Assembly: GCF_041260155.1 (NCBI RefSeq)
Contig: NC_091932.1
Coordinates: forward strand, 8,771,304 to 8,835,303
DNA: 64,000 nucleotides
DNA from: Ptychodera flava
Lineage: Eukaryota > Hemichordata > Enteropneusta > Ptychoderidae
Direction: 5' to 3'
The translations under genes and the position numbers were made by a program. This document shows positions 23,160 through 37,200 of this stretch, in pieces. The notes below the pieces were generated by a model that worked only from the letters and a program-made list of their open reading frames with translations, did no database searches and was not told the origin of the DNA. The stretch's first letter is position 1. Each line of letters starts with the position of its first letter.

Positions 23160-25000
23160 GATATTCCGTATGATTCAATGACTATTGTTAATATATTCTT
23201 TCAACGTACCAGCAATCTTTAATTGTTTTACATACATAGGAGAATAACCAAGGAATTCTGCTTCAACCGATATTCAAAGGCCGGAATATTATAATTATTC
23301 ATTTGTATTAAGAGCACAAACGACCAGATGGTCCAATAATTCTTTGAATCGATCATCATACACATCTCAGAATCAGGTGATACTGCCATCAGAAGAAGCG
23401 CAGCCAGCTATTAGAGTTTGAAAAGGTCTTAACCATCGGGTTGGATCAGTATTTCCTTTGCTTTATTATTCTCCACTGTATTCAAAGCCATCGTAAAAAT
23501 TGGAAAATTTTGTTTGCAGTGGCCGGTGGTTCGCCTTAACGCAATTTAGAGAAACAGAGTTGACCTGTTTGAAAGATATGGTATCAGGTACACATGTAAA
23601 AACTTATACCAGGCTTATGGTAGCTTTCAAAATTTACAGGGGTATTTTATGTCGAAAACACGAAAATTTGTTTTTTCCCTGAAAAGCATTCCTGTAATAT
23701 TGATCTTCAAATGTAAAGAATATCTCGGTCTGAAAGTTTCTGTTTCTGGCTGAAATTTTGTGATAAATATTTACAAGAGGAACAGATGCACGTTTTTGCG
23801 TTTTGAGAATACCGTTAAGCCTTGATTGGCAAAGGATTTAGCTAAGTGGCAGCGCCACTGTATTGTCACATGCACTTGGACCACATCCACTGTGAAAAAT
23901 CCCATTGACAACTACCGTAACTGCGTGTGTCCAGACCATCATTTGTATGCGTTGCGATCAGGCGCAGAAAGGTAGATCGTACGTTTTTCTCATAGGGGTT
24001 GCCGCTCTCAAAAGATGGAAACTCCTATGTATTAGCAACACAATGAGGACAGTCGTAAATTTTTTGTCAATTTCAGGTAAGTATGGATCACAAATAGCAG
24101 CATATATCGAGTGTTACAATCTACAGCATGAGTTATGGCAGGAACTGTAGCCGTTATCACTTTTTGAATGCAGGTCTTTAGAGTCGTATTATCGCTGCTT
24201 AATTAGACGGCATTGTAAGACTGTTTGGTTGAGAATATTTAGCGCACACGCCACAGGGTCCAATTTACAACATACGGTAGTCAGTCACTTTGCGGAGAAG
24301 CAACAGACAGAACCACTTAACTAAACCCCTACTCTCAAAAAAGGAGTGGTTCAATAACCGAGCTAAGGTGTCAAATTTTTTCTAGCTACGACCACTCCAC
24401 GCTGCTGTAGAGTTCATGGAGCACTCGCACTTCCATAATTGCTATCACACGTCGCACACAAACAATATCAAAGCGATTTACACATCCCTTAAACTGGGCG
24501 AAAGGCAGCCTCGGGGACAATTCTGTCCACCTGCAGATATATCTACCCAGGGTTGAAAACATGGTGTTTTAACATCAAATGGAGATGCGAGTTAAAGTAG
24601 CTTTCCACCTTTGCGACGACTTCTTTTCAAACTTGAATTTTACCATCAAGTTGTGTATTTCTTCCGAAGTATTACATATCACCTGAAAGCTAATGGACGA
24701 TAAATTTTCGTGAAGATTTTAATGAAAGTGCAAAGAAATTGGGTAAACTGACGTAAAAAAGTTAAATTCAGAGCGGAAGGGGGCTATTGTCTAGATGTCA
24801 ACGAGTAATTGCACTTCAGAATACTGGCTACAAAACCGTGTCTCAGATTTTTGAAAAAAAGGCTTAGTTTTTTTTTCACAGTGCTGAATCAAAGTTTATG
24901 ATTGTAAGCACGAAGGCCAATTTTGATGCAAGCAGCATTGACATTTATTCTTTGGCAAGTATAGTCGATATCATTTATTTGTGCTCTGTGAAGCAGAACT
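23160..25000. other. Outer flank of arm A, no gene recognised
   Basis: Apart from the SINE-like copy at 24235-24428, no element or exon can be supported. 23.2-23.35 kb matches 59.25-59.4 kb inverted, and more weakly 63.02-63.15 kb in direct orientation. Confidence 0.4.
24235..24428 (-). repeat. SINE-like repeat (minus strand)
   Basis: The reverse complement reads CTCCATGAACTCTACAGC, then TTATTGAACCACTCCTTTTT, then a decayed tRNA-like head (GGTTTAGTTAAGTGGTTCTG) and CCGTATGTTGTAAATTGGACC. It matches 60206-60410 and parts of 44160-44257 and 45232-45356. Here the A- and B-box-like parts are mutated. Family name unknown. Confidence 0.7.
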
Positions 25001-25725
25001 GCGATAACTCTTGTAATATATACACCAAATGTTTTGAAGAATCCGGCAAATCTTCTGGGATATAAAGCTCAATACTTATTGGAAGCTTATTATTTTTATA
25101 TAAACCGACACGGAAACAAAAATATTTACAGCCTTACTGATTGTACATGAGTCAACAGCAGTACGTTTACATATTTCGCAGTTTCTTAGTCCGTCCAGAC
25201 GTTATTAACAAGCGGTTAAGGACAGCTCGTCGATATTTCTTCTATGATTGTTTTGCTTGATAAAGCTATCTTTTCATCTTCGCCTGCGCAAAGCTCTTTA
25301 AAGATTTGACGAACATTCCTATTTCAGTAGTGACATGTGCTTTGTTCAATAGTTAAATGCTAACAAATAATAAAGCAAAACAAAACTGGCATATTATTTT
25401 GCAAACACACAGAGCGATCTGCAGTCTAAACAAACTATCCATGTGCCTGCGCAGTTGGCAGTAAAACAATTTAACGCATAATAGGGTGATCAATAACAAT
25501 AGTCATTGGTAAGATAGCATGCAGTTAAACCTTATAAGTTGTTCAACTCATTTCAGATTTCCATATTCATGACACCTATAAATTTTCTTACTTCATTCAC
25601 ATCTTATGTTTAAAAATAGAGGCAGTTTTTTTCTCATGGTACTGTACATTGAATCTAGAATAATGAATCTGAGATCAATGTGTTTGAAAATATTTAGCAA
25701 AATAAATATAAAAAGCTGTCTGAGA

Positions 25726-25812
25726 ATGAGTCACTTTGCACAGGTTTTGTGTATGTGGTTGACCATGGTATTATTTGTGCTCATAATATTTGGGCTTCTT
25801 CCCCTATCACAG
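25726..25812 (+). CDS. Copy A exon 1: signal peptide
   Basis: Encodes a hydrophobic leader, MVLFVLIIFGLLPLSQ preceded by up to 13 residues, ending exactly at a CAG|GTAAAA donor. It aligns with copy B's MLLSVLSLFGHLVLSQ. A one-base difference upstream, in a run of A residues, puts the N-terminal extensions in different frames, so only the inner part is shared. Confidence 0.7.
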
Positions 25813-28800
25813 GTAAAAACAGAGTAGTAAGAGGTTGCACGGTCTAGTCGAATTCCGGTGATATTCGAAATACTCTGGTTTTCTCTTCTTGGTGCTAAAA
25901 CGCTATGCAAAGCAAGCAAAATACAATGTTTTATCACTCTGCATTTGAGTACTATGGTCAACTTCATGTAACGTCAAGAGAAAATAACGGGAGACCCTGC
26001 ACTTAGGGTTGTGTGCAGTGAGAATAGGACAATCTGTTCCCTATCAACGCTTAAAATGCGTGTCGAATGACAAATTGTCTTCTGAATTCACAGGGCGGTA
26101 TTCTTCACTGGGGAGATTGTGAGCTTAAATATATCCCAGAACTGGACGACCATCGTAGAGGTAAGTTGATACAGTGTGGTGCTTTTGTAATTAGGCTCAT
26201 TCTTCGAACTATATCTTTTAAAACATAATAAGAGAAAGCTAAGAAAATAATCCAGGAGGGACCTGTTTAGGGTACCATGTTGTTCGCTGCTTCGTCATTT
26301 TCGATTACACGAGCAAAACATCGGCAGAAATGACCGAATTCGAGTAGTGTCTGTATACACATGCATTGCCTATAAGTTGCATTTCTCATATCCGCGAATG
26401 CCAATCTATTCTAGCCACAGTAGACTGTATATTTAATGTTCGTTCAAAAACCCCTTAATGCAAGTGAGGAAAATATACTGTCAAAGGAGTTTTTAAAAGT
26501 GAACTTATTTTTGTTTTCCTTCTGAGTGCTTGCGCGTAAACGGAAACGCATTTTGGTCTTTTGTTTTCTTGTCTGTAAGCGGATCATGTAACAAGTCAAA
26601 AAAAATAATAACCCACGAAAAACACTGTGCGGTCACATTATCGAAAGATATCTGAAACGGTACATGTATAAATTGTTCCGACCTCAAGTAAATTTTAGAG
26701 CCTATAGTCATATTAGCTGTTATATGAAAGGCGTGTTTAATTGAATATTAAGAAACATATATAACATGCGAGAAATCGTGATGCAAAAATATTGTGTATA
26801 TGTCATATTTTAATTATTTTTATCCAAAATAAGCCAAAACAGTCTGTTATTTTTCAAATTTATCGAGTACCAAAATGTTGAAATATTTTCGTTTTGTCAT
26901 ATGTTGATATATCCCTGGGCACCAAGAAATTTTATAGCATTCCATAAAGCGCGTTTCAATGCTCGGTAATTTTATGATAACTTTGTTTCCTTAAAGCCCC
27001 AGTATTTGTAACTTTTAACCTTGTTTTATGTTCGAAATTACATATTATTCTCTTACATCCATCGTGAAATGTTGTTCAGTAAAGAAATAAGCCAAATTTG
27101 TGCTCCTGTAGTGACATACAAACGCTAAATATTGCCCGATCGAGTTGGATTGCCGCGCGGGTTTGTTGACAAGTTGCAGGCTGTGCACGTGATCGAGAAC
27201 GCCGATACTGATGACATCATCGAGCCTGCAACATTCCTGGGGCCTTGCCATGCCACGCCACACTGCCTGGGTAATCGCCCATGGTCGCCGACTGAATGAC
27301 CTGCGAATGGTTTTATTTTGTTCTTCTCCGTTCAAATACGTACTGCTACTGTGTTTCAGAGGATACAGAACTTTGGCAGAGGAGGCTGACATTCTATTCT
27401 GGTACAGTGTGCGTTATATACGGATTATTCAAACTGCAGTCGGCAGTGCACCGATGCGCACCCTGCAGTTGGTCACTCAGAACTCCGGGTACCGATGTAA
27501 AATCAAGACGACACTATATACACTTGGCTCACTTCTGTAGGCAAATACCTATCAAAATTGAGTAACTTGAAGTAATAAATTTCAGCTGATTGTCGCTTTA
27601 GCGGCAAGGTGATTGCGAAATCGAAGCAACATAGTTTGGCAATGTATGGTAAGCAGTCGAATGCGGTGAATGCGATGGCCTTTGGCAGCAAGTAAGGGAA
27701 CCGTCAGTATTTACGACCTGGGGGGTCATTCAAAAATTGAAAGTTATAAGGGGGTGCTCAAAATGTTTTTTCTTTGTCTTACTCTGTCCTCAATGAAATA
27801 ATGATTAGTTGATTATATATATTTTACTCTGATACATATTAAATAAAAAGAAAAATACTCTAACATTACAAATAAATATCAACTAGATGAAGGAAGGAAA
27901 AAAACTACAAGTAGGTGCTACTACTACCAATACTTATTATGAAAGAGAAGATATAGTGACGATGAGAATGATATCGTTGTTCATGTACGCAATGGCACCA
28001 GCGACAGTAAAGATTAGGATCAACACTGGTGATGATGATGTCACACAGTAGTTTTCTGCAGTCGTTACCAGGGTTGGAAGAGAGGCTGGGTCATGGAGAA
28101 ATGTTCACGACAGATATCACTATAAGTGCACAGGATCTAGGACAAAACTGAACTGTTGTGAATTCATCCTTTATATTATCATAGAAATGTATATTTTATT
28201 TGACTTGAGCTCAACATCCATTTGGACATTTAACCATACCATAATGACATGCTACCCATCCAAATTTAGCAATACTATATGGTCGGAGACTGCTTATTAG
28301 GTGAGCTTTTACATCTACATATTGTTACATGGGCTCAGGTAAGCCAAACTTTCTGTTAGAGAGGGGTTACTCAAAGTCATCATGGTTGGCTGGGGTGTGA
28401 CTCAAAATTTCGGAGTTTCTAATGTAATTCCTCCGACCCCCAGATCGTAAATAATGACGGCTCCCTAAACAGCGATCGGGACCGGTATACGCACGGCTGT
28501 ATCTCAGCGAAAATTTAGAAAAAAACAATGGAGCTACTGCTAAGAAATTTACAGACTCTTGGCTCTTGATGCATCAATTACTGAGCTATTATACTTGTAA
28601 AAAGGCATTCTGAATACAGCGGTAAATTTCCTCCCAAACGAGAAAGGATAACACGCGGGCATTCTGCAATGGACGCTGTCAATTTTACCTTGCCGCAGGC
28701 CCCACACCAATCTCGGCCCGACCCCGCTGCACTTGTACAGTCTACTACCTCCATGTAGTACAGCCTTACAGGACTAGTAGCCGGCCAAACACACAAAAAA

Positions 28801-31800
28801 CAACGTCGCAGTGTAAATCCGTAGGTCAGAACCGTTGATCATAAATTTTCAGAACCGGTGATGTTTAAAAGTTTTGTATTGATCACTTCATTTAGGTTTA
28901 TGTGAATGACTTTCTCATCGAGCTGCGTCTATAATTGTCCCGGGCATTGTCCATGCGAATTTGGGGCCTGCCTTAGCTCCCTCCGATCGTCTGTATACTA
29001 CAGCCAAAATCACAGTCCTAAGCAAATTGTACAGTATTGAAAGTCAGATATATGTATCATGAACTTTATACAAAAATATATAAACAACACAGAATCAAAC
29101 GAAGAGGTTAGTTTGCTGTCGGGCCGGGTGCGCAGGGGACGACTTTGCAGTGAGGCCGGGATCTCTCTTGTGTTCGAACTTAAAGCTTACAATCATGACA
29201 ATGGCATGCCTGGAGCTCCATCGCATCGCAGCTAGCCGATAATTGTACTACTGTAGTCCTTGTGGGGATTAGATACCCGTTACGTTCGATATTATTTTGA
29301 AATACTTTTAAATTTAATAAGTAAGACTTTTGTACTGCATTCAAGATGTAATTTTCCTTTCTGAGCGTTTTCAATTACGCCGTACGGCAACGATATGCGA
29401 AGTTGATAGGCTGTGTTGCCTGCAGCGTAGCCTCGCCGTACACAAAATTCGTTTGAGTAGACGGAGCACAATCAGTCCTGTCATTTATTTTAAACGAAAT
29501 TTTCATTATACTCCATAATGGAAGAAACGACTAGTTCAATGATTACAATGGTGAAGTGTTGAATTTTTATTCGTATATGTTTTTCTCTCTCAATTCATTC
29601 AGCAAACTTGATCTCCGTACCATCGGTCACAACGTGCAGTGCCTTGTATGAAGCTTACAATCGACTGCCTCCGTCTTTAGTTTAGCTGTTCAAGACGTTT
29701 GTTTGCACGGCTCATTATAGTCGGAACAATCTGTAAACACTTACATATTTATATCTTTCCGGTATTTCACCCAACTTTCGCGCGTTTTTAGCTGAGTCTC
29801 TTTTCGATGGACCAGATCTTTTCGAAGAGCGTACGGTTTCTACGGACGCCACAGTAAAACTTGCGTAGATGTGGTTGAGCATGCGTGGTGGTGTGATTAC
29901 GTTTCGTTTCGTGTGTCAACAAAGCTGACTTCTGGTCCGGACAAGAAGTCATTTTTCACTCCTTTACTGTTAATCGTGAGGCGGGCTTGGCATGAAAACC
30001 ATGCGATTCAGTATTAATTATGGTCTACTTTCACATACTGAGGATGTCATTTTAATCAAAAATATGAAAAAAATTGTTTAAAGTTACAAATACTGGGGCT
30101 TTAAAAAATTGAGTTCAATGTTGCCTTACCGCGACGCTCGGTAATTTTCTTCTCCAGTTTGTGTATACCATATTGAAGTAAAAAATGACTATTGTATGAC
30201 GTTCAATGGGAGGGACATTGTAAGCGATTGCGAAGACCCAGATGGCAACACCGTGGAGTGTGTTGCCTGTTACAGTGACGATCCAGATTGTGCTGGCACT
30301 GGTACAGCTATACCATTCTGTAAGTATACAATGCACACACATTTTTAAAAGTTGAGAACACTAAAATAGATCGTAAATGCAATCCAAATGGAAACCGGAA
30401 CATAATGTCATCAACACATTCGCATATTCACATTTTGACACTTTCTCCTTTACAAACGTTTGCATATCATTTTTCTCTGCTGAATAACAAATGTTCACTT
30501 GAAACATGATGGGAAACATATGACATTGTGTGTCCAGTTATCAGATTTGATTGCCAATCTTGATCGAAGAGGGCGCAGAGTAGAGAAATACAACATTATC
30601 GTAGAAGTCCAATCTTCTGTATAAAGCGTAGGCATTTCTGAGATAATAATGGCTGACAGAATTGATCTGTACAACATGTTAGAACTCTAGTCCACAGCAA
30701 TTTCATGAGTTGCAATGCTCCATTTACATTTTGAAGTGAAAATGTAGAATCGATTTGCAAAGTTAAGGCAAGGAAAGACCCATTATTATAGTAATTACGG
30801 GGCAGGGGTCGGTGGAACTCATCAGCTACAAATGAAACATAAAAACGTCCCGGTCCAAATTAATTTTCTAAAATGCGACCCCTAAATTCATCAATTGTAA
30901 AATGTGACCCCTAAATTAATCTGATTTGATTCATTAAGCGTGTGGAGTCTAAGACCCTTGGTGGAAAATGACCCTTCCAAAGTGTTTGCAAGAAAAAAAA
31001 TGACCCTCCCTAATTTTCATGCCTAAAAGCACCAGTGACCCTCCCCAAGATGGCACAGTCCGTATCAATAATATCTTAATTGATGTATAATTTCTCATTT
31101 GACCTTTGAACTTTCAAAGACCCCTTTTTTGAACAGTACAAATAATCACTTGGGTGAAATTCTAATATGGTATTTGTTGTTTACATCTGCTCATTCAAAC
31201 ACACTATTTTCACCTCGCACATTTATATCAGTTTTCAAACATGTATAAAAGCACAGGTTAAGCTTATTTTGAATTGGGAAAAATATTCATACTTCCTCAT
31301 AGACTACAAAGTATGGTAAATCAAATTTCTTGCACTCAAATGCACTTGTAACCACCCTAGTCTAATTTAGTATATTAATATCAGTTATCAGGTGTTAAAA
31401 AATACACAGATTAAGCTTGTTTAATATATGAAAACATTGTTCAGAGTTTCCTCGTAGACTTTGTTGTCTGCAGTGAATCATCAAGTCAGTAAAATTCCAA
31501 CAAAAATTCTTGTTTAAATATAATTAGGTAATTTCAATGTCCAATCATCTTTGCAAAGACTTCATATAACTACATATTTTCAAATATTTTAGCTATTTTT
31601 CGCAGTATTCACAGTGTTGTAAAAGTAATGTCATGAACAATCATGACAGCTTTTCCAAAAACAGATGTAGACGTTGCTAGCTGTCGTTAACGCAGCCTAG
31701 AGAGACAACTTGCCAAGTCTATTACTATTTATTTATAAGTATACATTACTTCTCAGCTATCAAACTATGACACCTAAAAAGTCACCGTTTGGCCTTTACG

Positions 31801-34162
31801 TTAGATCGGTAAACGCCATATCTTTTAACTGACATGTTTTGAATAAATTTGTTGTCTTTTTAGGCTAATTATTTCAAAAAACGGACTTTCCTTTGCCAAG
31901 CATATTAAATTGCATCGTGAGTCTTCGTTAAAAGCCACGAGGTATACAGCTTGTCAGCAAAAGTTATGACGATCAAGTTTAGCGATAATGAAATTGAAAG
32001 CAATGGTGCAGTGAGAAATACGAACTTCGCTCTTTTTCTTCACCCTTTCACAGGCATTGTTTTTTTTCCCATCCGGCAATGCTACTAAAATATTACGCAA
32101 GATACTGCAAGCAACCAGATTTCTTGCGGTTAGCAATGGCTAGTGGTATCACGGCATTTAGACTTTATCAGAGTATGAGAATAAAAAATTATTTCGTGAA
32201 TACGATGTATGAGAGAAATTCTCAAATTCACTCAGAGTTTCAAACAAAAAATGTCATGACAATGCGTCATAAACTGCTGATGACTCCTTTCGTTCACAAG
32301 TTAACCTCACCAAGAGCCTCTACTGCAGAACCCGCTGAGAATGAACTTGCCATGGCGTTTCAAAGGAAACTTGTAGTTGTGTAAATGCATTTTTTGTTTA
32401 GAACTTATTTCTAGGCAACAGAATGTCTAACATTAACACCTGACCAGTACATAGGCCTAAGGGTCATTGCAAATGGTGAGAACAGCCATTGTACCCAATC
32501 ACGTACGCGTTTTGTGAAAGGTGTCAAAACATTCGGCTTACCTAACAGTTGCAGATAAACATGAAGAACAGTAGCATAAGTGGATGTGTTATAATGCGAA
32601 ACACGCCAGTTCTCTGAAGGCAAAAGTTTGAATGGACATGACACTTATTTCTCTTGGTCAAATTGATTTTTTTGTGTGAAAAAAGTGCTCTTTTCTGCTT
32701 GTTATCACCTGTTTAGAAAGAATGAAGCCATGTTCGTATTCTGTTGTATATGTATATTTTGGTCAATGCTGTTGATTTTTTGCCATAACTCCATAAAACA
32801 CTTCGTACAATTTGACCCCAAAATCATGGATAATTGATAACGGTTTGGTAAAAGTCAACACCGCAGTTTTCTATTGATCCCCCTACCCTTAAAAATGAAT
32901 GTTCCCTTATTTAATCACATACATAGTACAATATGATATCACAAATGATTCCAGTAAGTACTGTTCTATATTTTGAGTCAATAAGACTACATTCAAGCAG
33001 CAGGCCGGTTGAAATTATCGCTTCTGGTTATATTTCGAACGATGCCTCAAGAAATGTTTATCATATTATTCTAGACAATGTCTTGCTGTCATGTGATGGA
33101 GTAAAGCGTCCTGTTATTGCTCTGAATGGGGAAGAACCAGGACCTACAATCAGAGTGAGTATTCCGCTACCAAACCAGTTTTAGGTTACAGAACACTATT
33201 TATTTTTGTAATTACAAAGCAAGGTTTTGACATTTAAATGTGGATTTTCTATTGTTTGGGGGGATTTTCTTCGTTGATAATTTTTTTTATTGAATGAAAA
33301 TCAAAGAGATTTATTTTGCTTGCTTAAATTTTAACGCTTTTCTATACATTGAACTGTTATTGCTGTGCAGGTTAAGTATGGTACAATTGTCAATTTGACA
33401 TTGTATAACAACATGATTGAAGACTATACAACGATGCACTGGCACGGTATCTATCAGATAAGAACTCCCTGGTCAGATGGCGTACCATATATTACAGAAT
33501 GTCCAATCCCGCCGGGCGGAGTGTATGTATACACATTTGCCGCGATTCCGGCTGGTATGTTGCCCTGTCAAAAATTGTGCTGAGTAAAAATACCATTTGA
33601 ATATTTCTCTGTAAAAAAGACGTCATTCGCCTACTATTGTTCAATCGATTGAAGGCTCTTTCTTCGACTTCGTTTCGTTTAAACAGATTAGACCATTATA
33701 CAATCAATATTTTTTTCAAAGGGGATTCGAACACGCAACTCAAGCGAAGCATTAAACGAATACAACAGTTCGGCTACATTCAAACTTTCTCTTAAACTAA
33801 TTTATGTATGACTAAATAGTTAGAACCTTGTGAGAATCTAAAGAAACAAGGTTTAACCACGACCTTGCTACTGTACTGTGTAGTACTTAGTGGCAAATCC
33901 CGCAATAAAGTAAAATCGGTTATCATCACACTCCTTCAACATACGAATCCTGGCCTTTAAACATTACCAATATTATATTATTATGACAAAGGCCATGCCA
34001 CATACCTTACAGTGGAACTGTCACGGTTTATCATTGTGATGGATTTCAACGATTATTCTTGCCCTTGAGGCACCTTACTCCTAATTGTTTTATGGGGTAG
34101 CTGGTAATGGGTACCTCATCCTGTATGTTGGCAATGCCTGTTGGAAGATGGCTAATAACAAC

Positions 34163-34250
<88 letters not shown>

Positions 34251-37200
34251 TCTTCAAAACTAATTTCAATGTTTTTATAATTTCACAGGAACATTTTGGT
34301 ATCACTCCCACGTTAGTGACCAAATATCAGGTGGTATGGTTGGACCATTAATTGTGTATGAGGAAGACGAGCCAAACCAAAAATACTATGATTTTAATTT
34401 GCATGATATACGTAATGAGTATCATGAGCACCCTTTGCCTGAATACGATCAATTCATCATGTTATTAGCCGATTGGAGACATGAAGAAGCTATATTCGAA
34501 GATATTTCAGGATTCGAAGGCCCACGCCCGTTGGTCAGCCAAAGTCCCTCTACATCTGGTCTGGTTAATGGCCGTGGCCGATATTACCAAAACGACCCAA
34601 AGAAGCGGACTCCATATTTTTGCTATGCTGTGAAACCAGGTCACCGATATCGTTTCCGAGTTATTGGAGCTATGAGCGTTAACTCGTACCGCATATCGAT
34701 TGACGATCACAAGATGAAGGTAATCACTTCTGATGGTTTTGATCTCAACCCTGAAGATTTTGATTATGTCATCATATCAGCTGGCGAAAGGTACGACTTT
34801 ATACTTAAGACTCAAGATGATCCTGAATATACAACGTATAAGATTCGTGCCGATGTCGTACGTTTTGATGGTAAGGATGATGGCCCAATGGATGAAACCA
34901 ATGCCTCTGTGTTGCGCTATGGTGGCATCAGTACCATCTTTCTCAGTGATGATCTCCCACCAGATAGATGGCGTCATTGCAACGAGAGTAATCCTTGCTT
35001 TGCACTGAATTGTCCATTTGGTCAATATTCCCCTCCATCTTCACATCTTATGCACATCTATTGCTGATATGACCCGTTCTGCGAGAGAACTTGCCTTGGA
35101 TCCGACACTGAGCCATGTCACAAAAGAATCCCAAGTTTTTATGAACTTCGTTATTGCAGGCCGAGGTAGTAATGAACCAGGCACAAGCCCGAAGCCTGCC
35201 ATAAATGGCAAGTCGTTTGTCTACCCTACAGCACCACCTTTTGATCCTTCTTCTGAACTTACTAGTTGTGAACCAGAATGTGATGCTTCTAATCATCACA
35301 CTGTTTGCTTATGCACACATAATGTCACACTTGTTGACAATAATTACCAGTTTGTCTTCACAAGTATCGGATCAGGGGGCTCTAACAATGGCTCACATCA
35401 CCCGATCCACATCCATGGACACAGTGTCTTCTTAACGAAGATGGGGTTTCCAGAAAAAGATAAAGATGGTAATTATGTTAGAGCCAACCAGGATCTGTGC
35501 TGCCCTTGCCCGAACGATGATACTCAGTGTTGCTCTCTGGACGAGTAAGTTAATATCGAATGTAGATTTCAAACACCTAAATGGTGACATGCTTATATTG
35601 CTCACACCCAGGTATTTGATACGGTATCAACTTACGTTTCATAATTTGAAACCTCTATTTCGTTACTTCTAAACTCTCAACATGCACTTAGTAACTTTTA
35701 CAACCCTGTTCAACAGCTTCAGCTACAATACTCTAAAGTACCAATACTCCCTCATACCCTGCATCAGTTTCTACGCTGTCATTTGCTATATGCCAAATAG
35801 CTCAAAAAACCGCTTATTTTGTCAATTACAGCGCCAATTTGATCCCTATGAATTCATCATTTCGTTTTTGAGAAGAAATTTAGCTCCTGTGAGGACTCTT
35901 GCTATTAAGATGGCATATGAATCCCGAATCCACCGTCCAGTGCATATATTGTAAATTGGTTTTCACTGCCTTAAATCAGCCATGTTGAATACCAGGCAAC
36001 TTTTCCATGCCATTTTTTGCCAATCTTCTGATGAAACAGATTTTCACTGTTTTGGGTAAGACACTTGCTCTGTGCATACTAAGAGGCACATAGCTCATTC
36101 GCATATCTAGATCTCACAACTGCATATTCTCCGTGTTCAAGGTAAAATACTAGATTATCTTTATGCCTGCATGGCATGTGTACTACCAGTTTAAAATGTC
36201 CAATGCAGTGCACTATTCACTCCGATATTAATCGTATTTTTTTCGGCAAAAATTCTTTTGACAAATGCAATGGCAATTTTAGTATTGGGATATAATCATC
36301 ACCATTTCATACAGTGAAATGCTGGGATTTGCCTTTAACACGCCTTAACTTATCACAGTGTGACAGTGCCTTGTAATATGCCTCGTTGGAAAAATGATAC
36401 CTGGAATGAGAATCCTGACTCCATTCCAATGAACCTCTACAACCCACCTCGAAAAGATACAATTCTTCTCCCTGCCGGAGGATATGCTATTGTACGGCTA
36501 GAGGCTGACAATCCTGGTAAGTTATGTTATGGACTTTTGTCATACAATGCAAGCAAAGACAGATAGAAAAGGTTAACGAACTTGATGATAAGCATTTGAA
36601 GCAAAATTTCAGGAGTACATATGGACACTTTTTTGAGTAAGTTCCAGGTGTTCATGAACAATAGCAAGCAAAGTCGTAATTCGCCAAATAGGTATTAGCA
36701 GACCTCGTATTAGAAGATTAGACAGCAATGAACTGGTAAGTATTGGTGCACTTTCCACCGTTACATGAGTTTATCCAAATGACTTCTGAAAATAAATATA
36801 GATCGCCTCAAATCTAGGTTCCTTCTGTGTATTTTTCACAACTATGAGCAAATCAAAGAAACAAATTGAATTCTTTCAAACGAATTTAAAAACTATGATT
36901 AATGACTAATGTAGTCTTCAAACTTTGCCTTTGTAATTTTAGGTTGGTGGTTCTTACATTGTCATATTGAACCTCACTTGGATGGAGGTATGGTCCTTTA
37001 CTTGAATAGCAAACCTGATGATCAACCTGGACCACCGGAGGGATACCAAGGATGCGATCAATACTTCAGGCATGTTGAAGATTTCTATGACAAAGTCATG
37101 GAGCAGGGTGAGAAAATCTGTAACCGCTTAACCGCTCAGTTTCTAAGTTTCTGTAACTTTGTTTTTTTGTTCTCTAAAGTCTGATTCTCTGTGTCTTGTT

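Noticed and set aside
24560-24600. Direct match between CATCAAATGGAGATGCGAGTTAA and 58868-58890 as part of the arms
   Set aside because: It is in direct, not inverted, orientation and too short; probably chance or a small shared repeat.
34090-34323. Tyr/Cys-rich minus-strand frame
   Set aside because: Translation of the CAA/TAA microsatellite within intron 5 of copy A.
34733-35008. Alternate-frame proteins within exon 6 of copies A and B
   Set aside because: They shadow the cupredoxin reading frame; their similarity between copies follows from conservation of the real frame.
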